Shown: positions 25,028-35,282, numbered from the stretch's first letter. The stretch is DNA of 64,000 nucleotides from Burkholderia glumae LMG 2196 = ATCC 33617 (GCF_000960995.1 NZ_CP009432.1:62001-126000); one strand, 5' to 3'. Notes: a model not told the origin generated them from the letters alone. A program made the numbers and translations.

Positions 25028-27711
25028 TTAGCCGCCGCATGCGTGTGGGTGGCCAACTGGCGCTGGCGTGGCTGCTGATGTCATTCGCATTGAGCGTATT
25101 TTCGGCTGACCTGCGATGGCCTCCTGCAATCGACGTCGCGTCAAGTTCCGCGCAACGATCTCTAGCGAACGATATCATGCTGTTCGACGATCGCACTGCG
25201 ATCCTAACAGCTGACACCGTTTTGCGCAGCGATGGCTGGCAGCGTGCGGCCATGGGGGATTTGTCACGAGGGTTCACGTCGTCTGCCATCTGGATCGCAG
25301 GGGCGCTTGTAAATGAAGGGGCGCAAGCGACCACGCGTTGGATCTCAGTGGATCCAGTACGTCTTGAAGACGTTGCTTTCTACATAGTCGATCAAGATGG
25401 CAACGCGGCCAATTTGCGTTACCGCTCTGGAATTGGAGCACCCATTGCGGATCGGCCGCTCGACACCGTCAGAACAGCGTTTCCCATCACGCTCGCACCC
25501 GGTCAGCAACTGCGGTATCTGATCCGTGTGCGAAGCCGCTCATCGCTCACATTATCGTTGTATATCTGGCATCCAAGGAATTTCCAGGTCGAGGCCCGAC
25601 GCGACATCACGGCTCATATGCTGCTGACGGGAGCCATGCTCGCCATGTCCGTTTTCTCGGCAGTGCTTGCGGCTGTCTGGCGCGACCGTGTCTTCGTGAT
25701 ACTGACAGCGACCGTGGTATCCGAAGTCATCTACGAACTCGCCTTTGAAGGCTACCTTTACGCGCTCCTTCTGCCTCAAGGCGGCGACTTGCTGGTGAGG
25801 TTGCCGAGCGTCGCGGGCAATATTGCTGTCGCTCTGTTCTCGGCCCTTCTGTATTCGTTCATCGGGCTTGACAGATTCTGCGTATGGCGCTGGGCTTACA
25901 AGATCATGATTGCAGCGTTTGTCGTCGCTTCCGCCTGGACTGCGTTCGGAGACTATCGCACAAGCGCAGCGGTCGCGGTCCAGGGCACATTCCTTTGTAA
26001 TCTAGTATGGATAGCATCGGTGGCCCATGCGTATCGGAAAAAGTTGGCGAACGCGCGACTTATCTTCATAGCTTTTCTTCCCGACTGTGCGACGTTCTTC
26101 ATTCGCATCGGTGTTCTCTGCGGATTCCTTTCCACAAGTTATAGCACGGGCACTGCACAGATCTGGGACAGCATCGGCATTCTAGTTTTGCTATCGATGA
26201 TCGTTGGCCGCAGGTCTCGTCAGTTGCTGCTTGAGCAACGACAAGCGCAGCGGTTGCTTCTGGCTGAACGTGAGGCCACTCAGGAGCGACTCGAGAGCGC
26301 GGTTGTTACGCGTACTCGTGAACTGCAGAGTGCACTTGAACAGGCCGACGGCGCGATGCGGGCAAAGAGTAACTTTCTCGCTCGAATTAGTCACGACCTC
26401 AGAACACCGCTTACGTCGATTATCGGCTTCGCCGATCTTATCCAAGCGGACGGTCGCGAGGATGCAGAACGCGGTCGAGTAATCCGCCGGAGCGCTAACC
26501 ACATGCTCGGCATGGTCAACGACCTGATCGACTATGCCAGGGGGCGCGAAGCGGACACGCTGTCACCCCGACCTGTGTACACCTATGCTCTACTGGATGT
26601 AGTCTCACAGCACGGCGATGCACTCGCGAAACGCAGCGCTAATGAGTTTTCTCTGAACGTCGTCGGCGATCTGCCGCCAATCATCGAACTTGATGAACAG
26701 CGTATGCATCAGGTGCTTGACAACCTGCTAGACAACGCTGCCAAGTTCACAAGCCACGGTAGGATCGTGTTAACTGTCAGCGCTAACCGTTTCGATGGTG
26801 CGCGGGGTCGCTGTAATCTACGCTTCTCCATATCCGACAACGGATGCGGCGTTGCTATCGCCGATCACGAGCGCGTTTTCGAACCGTTCGTGCGCGTAGG
26901 GGAGCAGAACCATAGGCCAGGTATAGGCCTGGGGCTTTCTATCGTCAAGCTATGGACCGACCGAATGGGCGCTTCTTTAACATTTGACAGTAGCCCAGGA
27001 ATCGGAACTACGATCATCATTGAGCTTACGGTCAATGAGCTGGACGAATCGGAAGTCGGCAGCCTGGGCTTGCATGAATCCGCCGAAACGCTTCCACTCA
27101 TAGACGGGGCCGGAAAACTCGTGCTGTTGGCGGAGGATACTGCCGAGATTCGAGAATTGTTGCGCGGAGATTTGCTCAGTCTCGGGTTCGAGGTTGAAGC
27201 TTACGATAATGGCGCGTCAGCCATTCGGAGACTGATAGCGGAGGATCGACCGGCCCCGGCACTCGTCCTAACAGATCAGTTCATGCCGGAAGCTTCCGGG
27301 CACGACGTCTTGGCCGTCGCACGCAGCTACCGACCACATGTCCCAGTCGTTCTGGTTTCCGCTGTCCCATTCAGTCAAACGACACAACCAGATGCGACCG
27401 AATATTTTGACGCACAGCTGCTCAAGCCAATCAGTCTTGCCGATTTGCGTAACACAATCGCGATGCTGCTGGATATGCAACGTGAGCATCGACCTTCGCA
27501 GCCAGTATCGCAAAACCCACTGGTTCTCGCCCCCCCCTCTCCGGAGTTGCTTGACGAAGCACGTACGCTAATCGAACTGGGGGCTATATCCGATTTGCTC
27601 GACTGGGCGGAAAAGATATCTCAGATAGCGCCACAGCATGCGCCCTTTGCCGCCAAAGTTAGTCAATTGGCAAAAAGAGGAGAGTTGCGGGAACTTCAAA
27701 CAATGCTTTGA
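25024..27711 (+). CDS. Hybrid histidine kinase with 7TMR-DISM sensor
   Basis: 895 residues. Signal peptide, then a periplasmic beta-sandwich sensor of the 7TMR-DISMED2 type (about 35-185), seven membrane helices (about 195-400), a coiled coil, HisKA with H457 in ISHDLRTPL, HATPase (DNLLDNAAKF, GIGLGLSIV) and a C-terminal REC with D751 (LTDQFMP). The sensor fold usually detects carbohydrates or other small ligands. The stop codon TGA at 27709 is the first three bases of an IS3 terminal repeat, so the native C-terminus may have been slightly longer. Confidence 0.9.
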   Translation: MISRRMRVGGQLALAWLLMSFALSVFSADLRWPPAIDVASSSAQRSLANDIMLFDDRTAILTADTVLRSDGWQRAAMGDLSRGFTSSAIWIAGALVNEGAQATTRWISVDPVRLEDVAFYIVDQDGNAANLRYRSGIGAPIADRPLDTVRTAFPITLAPGQQLRYLIRVRSRSSLTLSLYIWHPRNFQVEARRDITAHMLLTGAMLAMSVFSAVLAAVWRDRVFVILTATVVSEVIYELAFEGYLYALLLPQGGDLLVRLPSVAGNIAVALFSALLYSFIGLDRFCVWRWAYKIMIAAFVVASAWTAFGDYRTSAAVAVQGTFLCNLVWIASVAHAYRKKLANARLIFIAFLPDCATFFIRIGVLCGFLSTSYSTGTAQIWDSIGILVLLSMIVGRRSRQLLLEQRQAQRLLLAEREATQERLESAVVTRTRELQSALEQADGAMRAKSNFLARISHDLRTPLTSIIGFADLIQADGREDAERGRVIRRSANHMLGMVNDLIDYARGREADTLSPRPVYTYALLDVVSQHGDALAKRSANEFSLNVVGDLPPIIELDEQRMHQVLDNLLDNAAKFTSHGRIVLTVSANRFDGARGRCNLRFSISDNGCGVAIADHERVFEPFVRVGEQNHRPGIGLGLSIVKLWTDRMGASLTFDSSPGIGTTIIIELTVNELDESEVGSLGLHESAETLPLIDGAGKLVLLAEDTAEIRELLRGDLLSLGFEVEAYDNGASAIRRLIAEDRPAPALVLTDQFMPEASGHDVLAVARSYRPHVPVVLVSAVPFSQTTQPDATEYFDAQLLKPISLADLRNTIAMLLDMQREHRPSQPVSQNPLVLAPPSPELLDEARTLIELGAISDLLDWAEKISQIAPQHAPFAAKVSQLAKRGELRELQTML

Positions 27712-28076
27712 ACCGCACCGGGAATCGTGGAGGCCGGTTGGTTTAAGGTAATGCAGGCACTCCGCCAGCATTTCTGAGTTGCCTGTAGTAGTTTGCCTCA
27801 GCCTCGGCGGGCGGGATATAGCCGAGCGGTTCCATGAGCCGACAATGGTTGTACCAGGCGACCCATTCGAGGGTTGCCAGTTCGACAGATTCCCTCGTCT
27901 TCCATGGGGCGCGCCGATGAATCAATTCCGTCTTGTACAGGCCGTTGATCGTTTCAGCCGGCGCATTATCGTAGCTGTCGCCCCGGCTGCCGACCGACGG
28001 CTCAATGCCGGCATCAGCCAGCCGTTCGCTGTAGCGAATGCTGACGTATTGGGCCCCTCTATCGGAGTGGTGTATC
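27709..28076 (-). pseudogene. C-terminal fragment of IS3-family OrfB
   Basis: Carries the same terminal repeat and the last ~115 residues of OrfB (IHHSDRGAQYVS to PAEAEANYYRQLRN) as the complete element at 15904-17225. It is truncated at 28076 by IS66 copy 2. Confidence 0.85.
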
Positions 28077-28101
28077 GTACGCGGTCTTTTAACGACGCCC
28101 C

Positions 28102-29664
28102 TCAGCGGTTGAGGCCAGCAGACATTCTCCAAGGCATGAGATCGGCGTAGTCGTCGGCGGTTGCAGCGAGCGGCAACCTGGTGAACAGCCAGACCAGATA
28201 GCGATACGGCTCGATGCCGTTCGCCTTGCACGTCTCGACGAGGGAGTACAGGTTGGCACTGGCCTGCGCACCGGCGACCGTATCAGAGAACAGCCAGCCC
28301 TTGCGGCCGACGACGAACGGCCTTATCGCGTTCTCGCACAGGTTGTTCGAGATCGGCCAGTTGCCGTTCTCGACGTAGCGGACCAGCTTGGGCCACTGTC
28401 CGTTCATGTACTGCAATGCCTTGCCGAGCAAACTCGACGGCACGACGCCCGGCAGATGCTCGATTAGCATGCGCTCGATGATGACGAGCACGCGGGCGCT
28501 GTACCGGGCGCGCAGCCGTCGCCGACGTTCAGACTCCCACTTCGCGCTGCGCGCCTCGGCCGCGAACAGCTTGCCGATCAGTGCCACGAAGCGTGTGGCC
28601 AGCAGATCCGGTGAGCGTGCCGCCTTCGGCACCGACTCCTCGGCCTTGATGAAGCCGCGGCGCACGTGTGCCCAGCATCCGAGATGCACGAGCTGGTGAT
28701 CGTGGGCGATGCCGTTATAGAGCTCGTAGCCATCCGTCATCAGCGCAGTGCCGGGCTGTACACCGGCATACAGCTTCTGCGCATGTTGAGCACCGCGCCC
28801 GGGCGAGTAGGAGAACATCCGCACGGACGGCCCCGAGCCGTTGACCTGCGCCCACAGGTAACTCTTCGTCTGCGGCCTTCGTCCTGGTTCCTTCAGCACC
28901 TGGAACGTGGTTTCGTCGCCGTAGATCAAGTTCGATTCGAGCAGCGCGTCGCGCATCAGGTTGATCACCGGCTGCGTGGCCAGACCTACCCGCACCACGC
29001 TGGCGGCCAGCGTATTCGACGAGATGTCACCGCCGAAGCGACGCAGCAGTGTGGCCTGACGATACAGCGGCATGCCGTACTGATACTTGCCGGTGATGAT
29101 CCACGCCAGCGCGGATTCCGTGAGCAGCCCGCGCGGAATGATGCGCGTCGGCGCCAGCGTGACCTTGATGCCGAGATCGCAGCATGGGCACGCGTACTTG
29201 ACCCGCTGGTGCTGAACGACGCGCACTTGCTCGGGAATCACGTCGAGCTGTTCGCTCGTTTCCACGCCGATCTCGACGAGGGCCTGGCCGTCATGGGCGC
29301 AGAACCGTTCGGACTCGGGCAGCTCGTGCCGCACGACCTCGCGCGGCAGATTCGGATCGAGTGGTTTGCGCCCGCGCTTGCCTCGCGTGTGGGCCGCGAC
29401 CGATGTACCGGGCATATCCTCGCGCGCGGGCGCGTCGGCAGTCGTCGCCAGCGCCTCGGCTTCGTTGAACAGGCCGAGCTGGTCGGCATGGCGCGCCTCG
29501 CTCGAGGCGCCGAACAGTTCGTGCTTGTAGGCCCGCAGTTTCTCTTCGGCCAGATCGCGCTGAGCCGTCACGAGCCGAAGCTCACCGCGCAGCGCATCGC
29601 GTTCGGCGAGCAGTGCCTGGTATTGCTCAACACTCGGCATGACGGGGCTGTTCGGCATGGCCAA
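28102..29664 (-). CDS. tnpC: IS66 transposase TnpC, full length
   Basis: 520 residues. Same protein as at 4015-5490 but with its native C-terminus (TRLPLAATADDYADLMPW). This copy could supply transposase in trans to the truncated one. Confidence 0.92.
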   Translation of the reverse strand: MAMPNSPVMPSVEQYQALLAERDALRGELRLVTAQRDLAEEKLRAYKHELFGASSEARHADQLGLFNEAEALATTADAPAREDMPGTSVAAHTRGKRGRKPLDPNLPREVVRHELPESERFCAHDGQALVEIGVETSEQLDVIPEQVRVVQHQRVKYACPCCDLGIKVTLAPTRIIPRGLLTESALAWIITGKYQYGMPLYRQATLLRRFGGDISSNTLAASVVRVGLATQPVINLMRDALLESNLIYGDETTFQVLKEPGRRPQTKSYLWAQVNGSGPSVRMFSYSPGRGAQHAQKLYAGVQPGTALMTDGYELYNGIAHDHQLVHLGCWAHVRRGFIKAEESVPKAARSPDLLATRFVALIGKLFAAEARSAKWESERRRRLRARYSARVLVIIERMLIEHLPGVVPSSLLGKALQYMNGQWPKLVRYVENGNWPISNNLCENAIRPFVVGRKGWLFSDTVAGAQASANLYSLVETCKANGIEPYRYLVWLFTRLPLAATADDYADLMPWRMSAGLNR

Positions 29665-29689
29665 TTAGACCACGCCACCTGCGTGGTGT

Positions 29690-30040
29690 TCAGCTCATCC
29701 GCGCGTAATATCGCTGGGGATGCTTCTGGATCACGGCCAGGTCGATGCCGTCGAGCAGCCAGTGCAACTGCTCGGTGCTGATCGTGATCGTGTCGCCACC
29801 GTTCGGCCAGACGAAGCGGTCGGCTTCGAGTCGCTTGAGCAGTAACCAGAAACCGTTGCCGCCCCAGCCGAGGATCTTGACTCGATCACGACGGCGGTTG
29901 CCGAAGACGAACAGCGCCGAGGTCATTGAGTTCAGGCGCATCGCCTGTTCGACCAGGATCGACAGCCCGTTGATGCCCATGCGGAAGTCGACCGGATCGC
30001 GATGCAGGTAGACCTTCAGCCCTTCGTCGAACCGGAACAC
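29690..30040 (-). CDS. tnpB: IS66 accessory protein TnpB
   Basis: Identical to the protein encoded at 5516-5866. Confidence 0.92.
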   Translation of the reverse strand: MFRFDEGLKVYLHRDPVDFRMGINGLSILVEQAMRLNSMTSALFVFGNRRRDRVKILGWGGNGFWLLLKRLEADRFVWPNGGDTITISTEQLHWLLDGIDLAVIQKHPQRYYARMS

Positions 30041-30525
30041 GGCAGCCTCCCGAGCATCTGGACGAGCATCGTCAGTTCATCGAAGTTCGCCTGGCTCAGC
30101 TCCAAGGAAACGCCGTTTGGTAAGTGCACCTTCAGCGAGGACACCGCAGCCGATTTAGCCGGAGTGGGGGCAGCCGCAGAGGTGACGACCTGCATGAAGG
30201 CTGATTCCTCAGGCACGGAAGCCGTCGACAACTCGACGCGAGCCTCTCGTGACGGCTCCGCCGCGGAGCTGGCTATCTCGCCCGCGGCTTGTTCGCGCTG
30301 ATACTTGGAAATCCACGTCCGAACGAGGTTCGGATTGATGTCGTGCTCCATGGCCGTCCGCGCGATCGACACCCCTGGCTTCAGACACGCCTGTATCAAC
30401 TCGCGCTTCGCATCCTCGTCGTACTTGCGCCGTCCGTCTCGCTTGCGATCGGCCACCAACCGGCTCTGCAAACCTCCGTGTTGCTCGTTCATGCACACCT
30501 GTCCACGCTCATTGAACATGGACAC
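30016..30525 (-). CDS. tnpA: IS66 accessory protein TnpA
   Basis: Identical to the protein encoded at 5842-6351. Confidence 0.88.
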   Translation of the reverse strand: MSMFNERGQVCMNEQHGGLQSRLVADRKRDGRRKYDEDAKRELIQACLKPGVSIARTAMEHDINPNLVRTWISKYQREQAAGEIASSAAEPSREARVELSTASVPEESAFMQVVTSAAAPTPAKSAAVSSLKVHLPNGVSLELSQANFDELTMLVQMLGRLPCSGSTKG

Positions 30526-30633
30526 GTAGCCTCGGTGAATCAGCCTCGTCGTGCAATGGCGTCCTTCAAAGAGCGCTTACAGATTGCGCTGCAACTGAGG
30601 CAAATGAGTCGCCTGGCGAAAGGAGATCTCAGC

Positions 30634-31494
30634 ATGCCCGAGGCTCGCAGATGGGAGGTGTCTCACCTCGTCGCCACGGCCATCGTTGCGGCGTCGGCTG
30701 GCGCTTTGACCACGGTATTTTTTCGACAGCCAGATCTGAATCTGCAATTACTTGGGACAGCCCTGCTGTTTGGATACTGCTCGGGAATTGTGGCTCGCGT
30801 TGCTATTCGCCCCTACATCGCCATTCCTGCGCTCATTATTGCTGCTGGGCCCGCAATCATTGCAACGGCGCTTTGGCAAGACGCACCACATCGTTACCTG
30901 TCCTGCATGTTTGCGATCTTCTTGCTCGGTGGGTGTGAGACTGCTCTGTATGTGTATAAGACGGCATCAAGGCATATTACGACACGCCTCGACATGTCTG
31001 TACTTGCGTATCACGACCCAGTCACCGGTCTTGCGAATCGTCTGGGATTGCAGCGCGCCTATCGTCTCGCCGTTGCGAAGTCATCGATGATCGCCGTCCA
31101 CTGCCTCGATCTGGACGGCTTTAAGGGTGTGAACGACTCCTTTGGACACTCCGCCGGAGACGACCTCCTGGTTCAGGTGGCACGAAGAATTCGGGCTGTC
31201 ATGCCCGAAGGCTCGGTTGTAGCCCGGATGGGGGGAGACGAATTTGTTGCTCTCCAATTCGATACATCAGATGATATCGACGCCTACGCGATCGGCCGAA
31301 GCATTGTTCAGGAGCTGGCAAAGCCGTTTCCAGTGGGAAACGAGAATATTCAGATAACGGCCAGCTTGGGATTTGCGGTAGCGCCGGCGCATCGAAGCAA
31401 TCTAGGCGAACTACTAAAACTGGCCGATGCCGCGTCCTATCACATTAAGAAGTCTGGTGGTGGTGGCGCGATAAGCTCGTTGAATCTCCAATGA
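30634..31494 (+). CDS. Membrane diguanylate cyclase (GGDEF), possibly 5'-truncated
   Basis: 286 residues from ATG 30634, preceded by GGAG. About 110 residues of hydrophobic helices are followed by a GGDEF domain (DPVTGLANRLG, DLDGFKGVNDSFGHSAGD, ARMGGDEF). The catalytic motif is intact; the RxxD inhibitory site is absent. An open frame continues upstream into IS66 copy 2 at 30580, so the original N-terminus may have been removed by the insertion. It would make cyclic di-GMP. An HD-GYP protein is at 57428. Confidence 0.82.
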   Translation: MPEARRWEVSHLVATAIVAASAGALTTVFFRQPDLNLQLLGTALLFGYCSGIVARVAIRPYIAIPALIIAAGPAIIATALWQDAPHRYLSCMFAIFLLGGCETALYVYKTASRHITTRLDMSVLAYHDPVTGLANRLGLQRAYRLAVAKSSMIAVHCLDLDGFKGVNDSFGHSAGDDLLVQVARRIRAVMPEGSVVARMGGDEFVALQFDTSDDIDAYAIGRSIVQELAKPFPVGNENIQITASLGFAVAPAHRSNLGELLKLADAASYHIKKSGGGGAISSLNLQ

Positions 31495-31621
31495 AGTATT
31501 TTCGCACGATAAGCCACGGCGGAGGTTGACCTGGCGGGTCAGATCCGCCACAGGCAATCCCCGGGACGCTGTCACGTTAGCGGAGTATGTTCACAAGGGG
31601 CGCAAGCTCGGCCTGCATGTT

Positions 31622-32348
31622 TCACGCTGCAGACGAATTCTGGGTGATCTCGGTCAATTCACGCCACGTCGAGAAGCGTGCGGCGAGGCGAGTGCGATAA
31701 AGCGAAGCACACAGCAGATGCCGCTTCAGGGCGAAGTGCTGGCGGATCAGCCCGAAGCTCGCGAGGAAAGCCTGAGTGCGCGTCGGGTCGAAATCCCCGC
31801 ATGCGTCGCTCGCGTTCGCGGGTCGGCTAATGGCTGTTTTCGGCGCGGTTGTTCACGCGGGCAGCGGCTTTCACTAACATGTGCTTGACGTGGGCGAGTT
31901 CGGGAATATCGGCCATGGCCGCCGAGTAACTGCGCAATTGGTCGGTGACGATCCTCCGCGGTGCCGGGCAGGTACGCAGCACACGCTGAAAAAAGCGCTT
32001 CGCTGCGGCCTTGTCGCGCTGCTTCTGCAGCAGGATATCCAGTTCGGCACCGTGTTCGTCGACCGCTCGCCACAGTAGCCAGGGCTCGCCACGCAGATTC
32101 ACGAACATTTCGTCCAGATGTCAGATGCGGCCAGGCTTTTGTCGCGTAGCCTTGACGCGCCGGGCGAAGGTCGCACCGAATTTTTTGCACCATCGGCGGA
32201 TCGTCTCGTAGCTGACGATCACGCCGCGCTCTAATAGCAGCTCCTCGATGTCGCGTCGGCTCAGCTGGAAGCGGAAATACCCGCGCACCGCCTGGCTGAT
32301 GATCGCTGCGGGGAGTCGATGGCCGTGGTAGAGCGCTGGCGGTTTCAT
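31622..32348 (-). pseudogene. IS6-family transposase pseudogene
   Basis: DDE transposase of the IS6 type (ALYHGHRLPAAIISQAVRGY; HLDEMFVNLRGEPWLLWRAV; NRAENSH; FSTWRELTEI). Two nonsense changes are visible: TGA for the Trp before HLDE near 32125, and TAG for the Gln after NRAENSH near 31827. A frameshift follows near 31795. Inactive. Confidence 0.85.
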
Positions 32349-32363
32349 CCCTCCATCTGTCGG

Positions 32364-32762
32364 CTACGCGTATTTGTCACCTACCGTAGTACGAATCGGA
32401 TGGGTATCGTAGACGATGATCATCCGCTCGATGAGCCCATCGTCGTCGAATTCGAAAACATCGATGCACTCGAAACGCACTGCGGACCCATCTTTTAGCC
32501 CCCAGTCATAGACGAAGTAACCGGTTGCACGTCGGGCCCCTTTCGTGCTAGTGCAGATGTCGATAGGAGTTATTTTGCTTCCTCCCGACGCTGCATTGAC
32601 CTTCTCAAAGAATGGCTCAGGGAGCATCCAGCCGAGAAGCGGCGAAAAGATCTGGGCGTCCGGCTTGAATAATGCACAGATCGCCGCGACATCGCCGCGC
32701 TCCAACTCCGCGAGATAGTTGCGAACCTGCTGCGTGTATATTGCTTCTGACGATGAGGCCAT
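32364..32762 (-). CDS. SnoaL/NTF2-like protein
   Basis: 132 residues from ATG 32762 (GGAG seven bases upstream). Cone-fold features are a helical start (YTQQVRNYLAELERGDVAAICALF), DAQIFSPLLG, and a beta-rich end with FECIDVFEFDDDGLIERMIIVYD. Such proteins act as isomerases, cyclases or small-ligand binders. The divergent LysR gene may regulate it. Confidence 0.75.
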   Translation of the reverse strand: MASSSEAIYTQQVRNYLAELERGDVAAICALFKPDAQIFSPLLGWMLPEPFFEKVNAASGGSKITPIDICTSTKGARRATGYFVYDWGLKDGSAVRFECIDVFEFDDDGLIERMIIVYDTHPIRTTVGDKYA

Positions 32763-32909
32763 CTTCATTCTCCGATCATTCGTTGACAACTCCGCGCTTT
32801 CGAACGGACGCGCATCCGGTACTGGCAAGATAGCGATGCACCGATGACAGAACAATCGAAAAATCCGCAACCCGGGTATGCAACCCATGCATACCCATTG
32901 GCCGACCTT

Positions 32910-33785
32910 ATGCGGCCGCTGCCGCCGCTGGCAGCGTTCCAGTCATTCGTCGCCGCGGCGCAACTCGGGAGCATCAGCAGAGCCGCTGACCATTTGTGTC
33001 GAACGCAAGGCGCGTTGAGCCGTCAGGTCCAGCAACTGGAATCCCACTATCGGTGCCCACTTTTTGTGCGCCACGCGTCGGGGCTGACGCTGACGGCGGA
33101 AGGAAGCGAACTATTGGTCGTGGCCGTAAGCGTACTCACGCAACTGGTTCAACACGCAGATATTCACGCGAAGACAGCGCCTATCGTCACCCTGCGATTG
33201 CCATCCACGTTCGCGATTCGTTGGTTGCTTCCACGGCTGGCGGATATTAATAGCGCGTTGCCTGGAACAGAACTTCGCATCTCCACATCATCGGACGACA
33301 CGCCGGATTTCACTACGTCTGACGTAGACGCCATCGTTGTTCGTGGAACTGGGCAGTGGGCGGGTATGGATGCGATTCCATTGTTTGCTGAGCAACTCAC
33401 ACCGATGTGCACAAGCGAAATGGCCGCATCGCTTGGCTCGGCAGCTGACCTTGCTCATGTCACATTGCTCCATCCCGGGCATGGCCGTGAGGAGTGGCGA
33501 TGCTGGCTGGAATTCATTGGGGCACGGCAGATCGACGCGAGCCGTGGCCTCGTTTTGGACTCCCTCGAATCGACGCTCGCCGCTGCGGCTGAAGGGCATG
33601 GGGTTGCAATAGGTGATCTCAGGATGGCGAGCGACCGCCTACGGACGAAGCAACTGGTGACGCCTTTTATCGAGGTGGCGCAAAACGGCTTGTCGTACTT
33701 CGTCGTCTACCCATCCCGACGCGTTGCACAGTCCAAGATTCGCGCCCTCGCTGACGTCTTGCTGCGGCTTGCGCGGGAAGACTGA
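32910..33785 (+). CDS. LysR-type transcriptional regulator
   Basis: 291 residues from ATG 32910 (MRPLPPLAAFQSFVAAAQ), the usual LTTR beginning. An in-frame ATG at 32844 would add 22 residues. N-terminal winged HTH (GSISRAADHLCRTQGALSRQVQQLE), then a GcvA-like effector domain. Divergent from the SnoaL-like gene, the usual geometry for an LTTR and its target. Confidence 0.87.
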   Translation: MRPLPPLAAFQSFVAAAQLGSISRAADHLCRTQGALSRQVQQLESHYRCPLFVRHASGLTLTAEGSELLVVAVSVLTQLVQHADIHAKTAPIVTLRLPSTFAIRWLLPRLADINSALPGTELRISTSSDDTPDFTTSDVDAIVVRGTGQWAGMDAIPLFAEQLTPMCTSEMAASLGSAADLAHVTLLHPGHGREEWRCWLEFIGARQIDASRGLVLDSLESTLAAAAEGHGVAIGDLRMASDRLRTKQLVTPFIEVAQNGLSYFVVYPSRRVAQSKIRALADVLLRLARED

Positions 33786-33794
33786 TTGTGTCAA

Positions 33795-34348
33795 GAAAAT
33801 CAGTCCTGTACGCGACCGACCTGCGGCGCGCGGAGCTGGCCGTTGCCACCACCGGCGACCTGTCGCGCAAGGCGCTCGACGGCGCGCTCAAGGACGCCTA
33901 CTTGCTGCGCGTGGACGGTAAGGGCCGGCGCCGGCGCGAAGTGCCAATGCCGGACAGGCTGATGGATCTGCTGCGCGCGCGGCGAGCTACTGGCACTTGA
34001 GAGCGCGCCGGCCGACAAGCCGCTCGTGGCGCACCTGGTCGCGGGCGAGGCGCTGCATCCGAACACGATCGGTGCGCTCTTCAAGGGATCTTCACGCGGG
34101 TTGCCGAGTGGCTCGCGCCGAGCTACCCGGGCGCCGCGGCCGACCTACAACGCGCGAGCACGCGCTGGCCACACCAAACGTTCGCCAACCAAGGTCTGGA
34201 CGCCGCTGCCGACATCCGCGACATGCGATCGCTGCTCGGCCACGCGAGCCCGGTCACCGCCACCCACTACGCGAAGGGCGAGTACTAGACCGTCGAGGTG
34301 CTCTTCAACGCCGCGCTCGACGGCGCCCGCTGCGGTGCGCGAGGCGGA
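33795..34348 (+). pseudogene. Recombinase fossil, catalytic-domain part, split by IS21
   Basis: Fragments equivalent to the C-terminal half of the 48782-50542 product (DLRRAELAVATTGDLSRKALDGALKDAY, then a decayed HWLRH-to-Tyr region with frameshifts). It continues at 36661-36900 beyond the IS21. Confidence 0.85.
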
Positions 34349-34415
34349 TGTCAACGTCGGACGTAATTTCCCCAGAAGTGTCGAAGTAAAATTCCCCACC
34401 CTGTTCGGACGGTGA

Positions 34416-35282
34416 TCAGCCGGCGACGTGATCGAATGGGTTCCTTCGGGGGCGGCCCGGGCGCCGGCGAGCCGGTTCAGCGGGCACGGGGTTCAGGGAA
34501 GACGGACGGTTGCGCAGATGGTCCGGCAGCAGATCGGCGTGTTCTCGCAGGCGGTACGATGTGCCTTCGATCTGCACGACGATCGCGTGGTGCAGCAGCC
34601 GGTCGAGCAACGCCGCGGCCACCACGCTGTCGCCGAACACGTCACCCCATTCACCGAAGCTGCGGTTGGACGTCAGGATGATCGCGCAGCGCTCGTAGCA
34701 GGCGTTGACGAGCTGGAAGAACAGATTGCCGCCGTTGGAGCCGATGGGCAGGTAGCCGATCTCGTCGACGATGAGCAGGCTGTTACGGGCAAGGAAGCGC
34801 ACGCGCTGCGCCAGGTTGCCTTCCCGTTCGGCCTTGGCCATCGAGTTCACGATCTCGGCCAGAGAGCCGAAGTAGACGCTCTTGCCCGCGCGTACGGCTT
34901 CCACGCCCAGCGCAATGGACAGGTGCGATTTGCCCGTGCCGGGCGGCCCCAGGAAGTGAACGGTCTGCCGTCGTTCGATGAACTCGAGTTGCGCAAGCGT
35001 CATGATGCGATCGCGATCCAGGCTCGGCTGGAAGCTGAAGTCGTAGCCGGCCAGCGTCTTGATCGTGCCGAGCCGCGCGGTCTGCAGCGCCATCCGGATG
35101 CGGCGTGTTTCGCGTGTCGTGAACTCCTCGCCCAGCAACGTTTCCAGCACTTCGAGCATCGAACTGTCGCCTTGCTCGAAGCGGTTCAGGGTGGCATCCA
35201 GCGTTTCGAGCGCGCGCGGCATGCGCAGGCCGACGAGATAGCGTCGGATGCGCTCCAGTGTCGAGGCAGGCATGCTGTTCAT
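34416..35282 (-). CDS. istB: IS21 helper ATPase IstB
   Basis: AAA+ ATPase of 288 residues with Walker A GPPGTGKSH and Walker B LLIVDEIGYLP, and the N-terminal IstB helix bundle. Overlaps istA by four bases (ATGA). Confidence 0.93.
   Translation of the reverse strand: MNSMPASTLERIRRYLVGLRMPRALETLDATLNRFEQGDSSMLEVLETLLGEEFTTRETRRIRMALQTARLGTIKTLAGYDFSFQPSLDRDRIMTLAQLEFIERRQTVHFLGPPGTGKSHLSIALGVEAVRAGKSVYFGSLAEIVNSMAKAEREGNLAQRVRFLARNSLLIVDEIGYLPIGSNGGNLFFQLVNACYERCAIILTSNRSFGEWGDVFGDSVVAAALLDRLLHHAIVVQIEGTSYRLREHADLLPDHLRNRPSSLNPVPAEPARRRPGRPRRNPFDHVAG

Larger units (their letters stand above)
28077..30580 (-). mobile_element. IS66 family element, copy 2, complete
   Basis: 2504 bp between matching terminal repeats (GTACGCGGTCTTTTAACGAC at the low end, inverted GTAAGCGCTCTTTGAAGGAC at the high end). 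The 8-bp flanks differ (GGTGTATC and AGATTGCG), so no target duplication survives. Confidence 0.88.
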
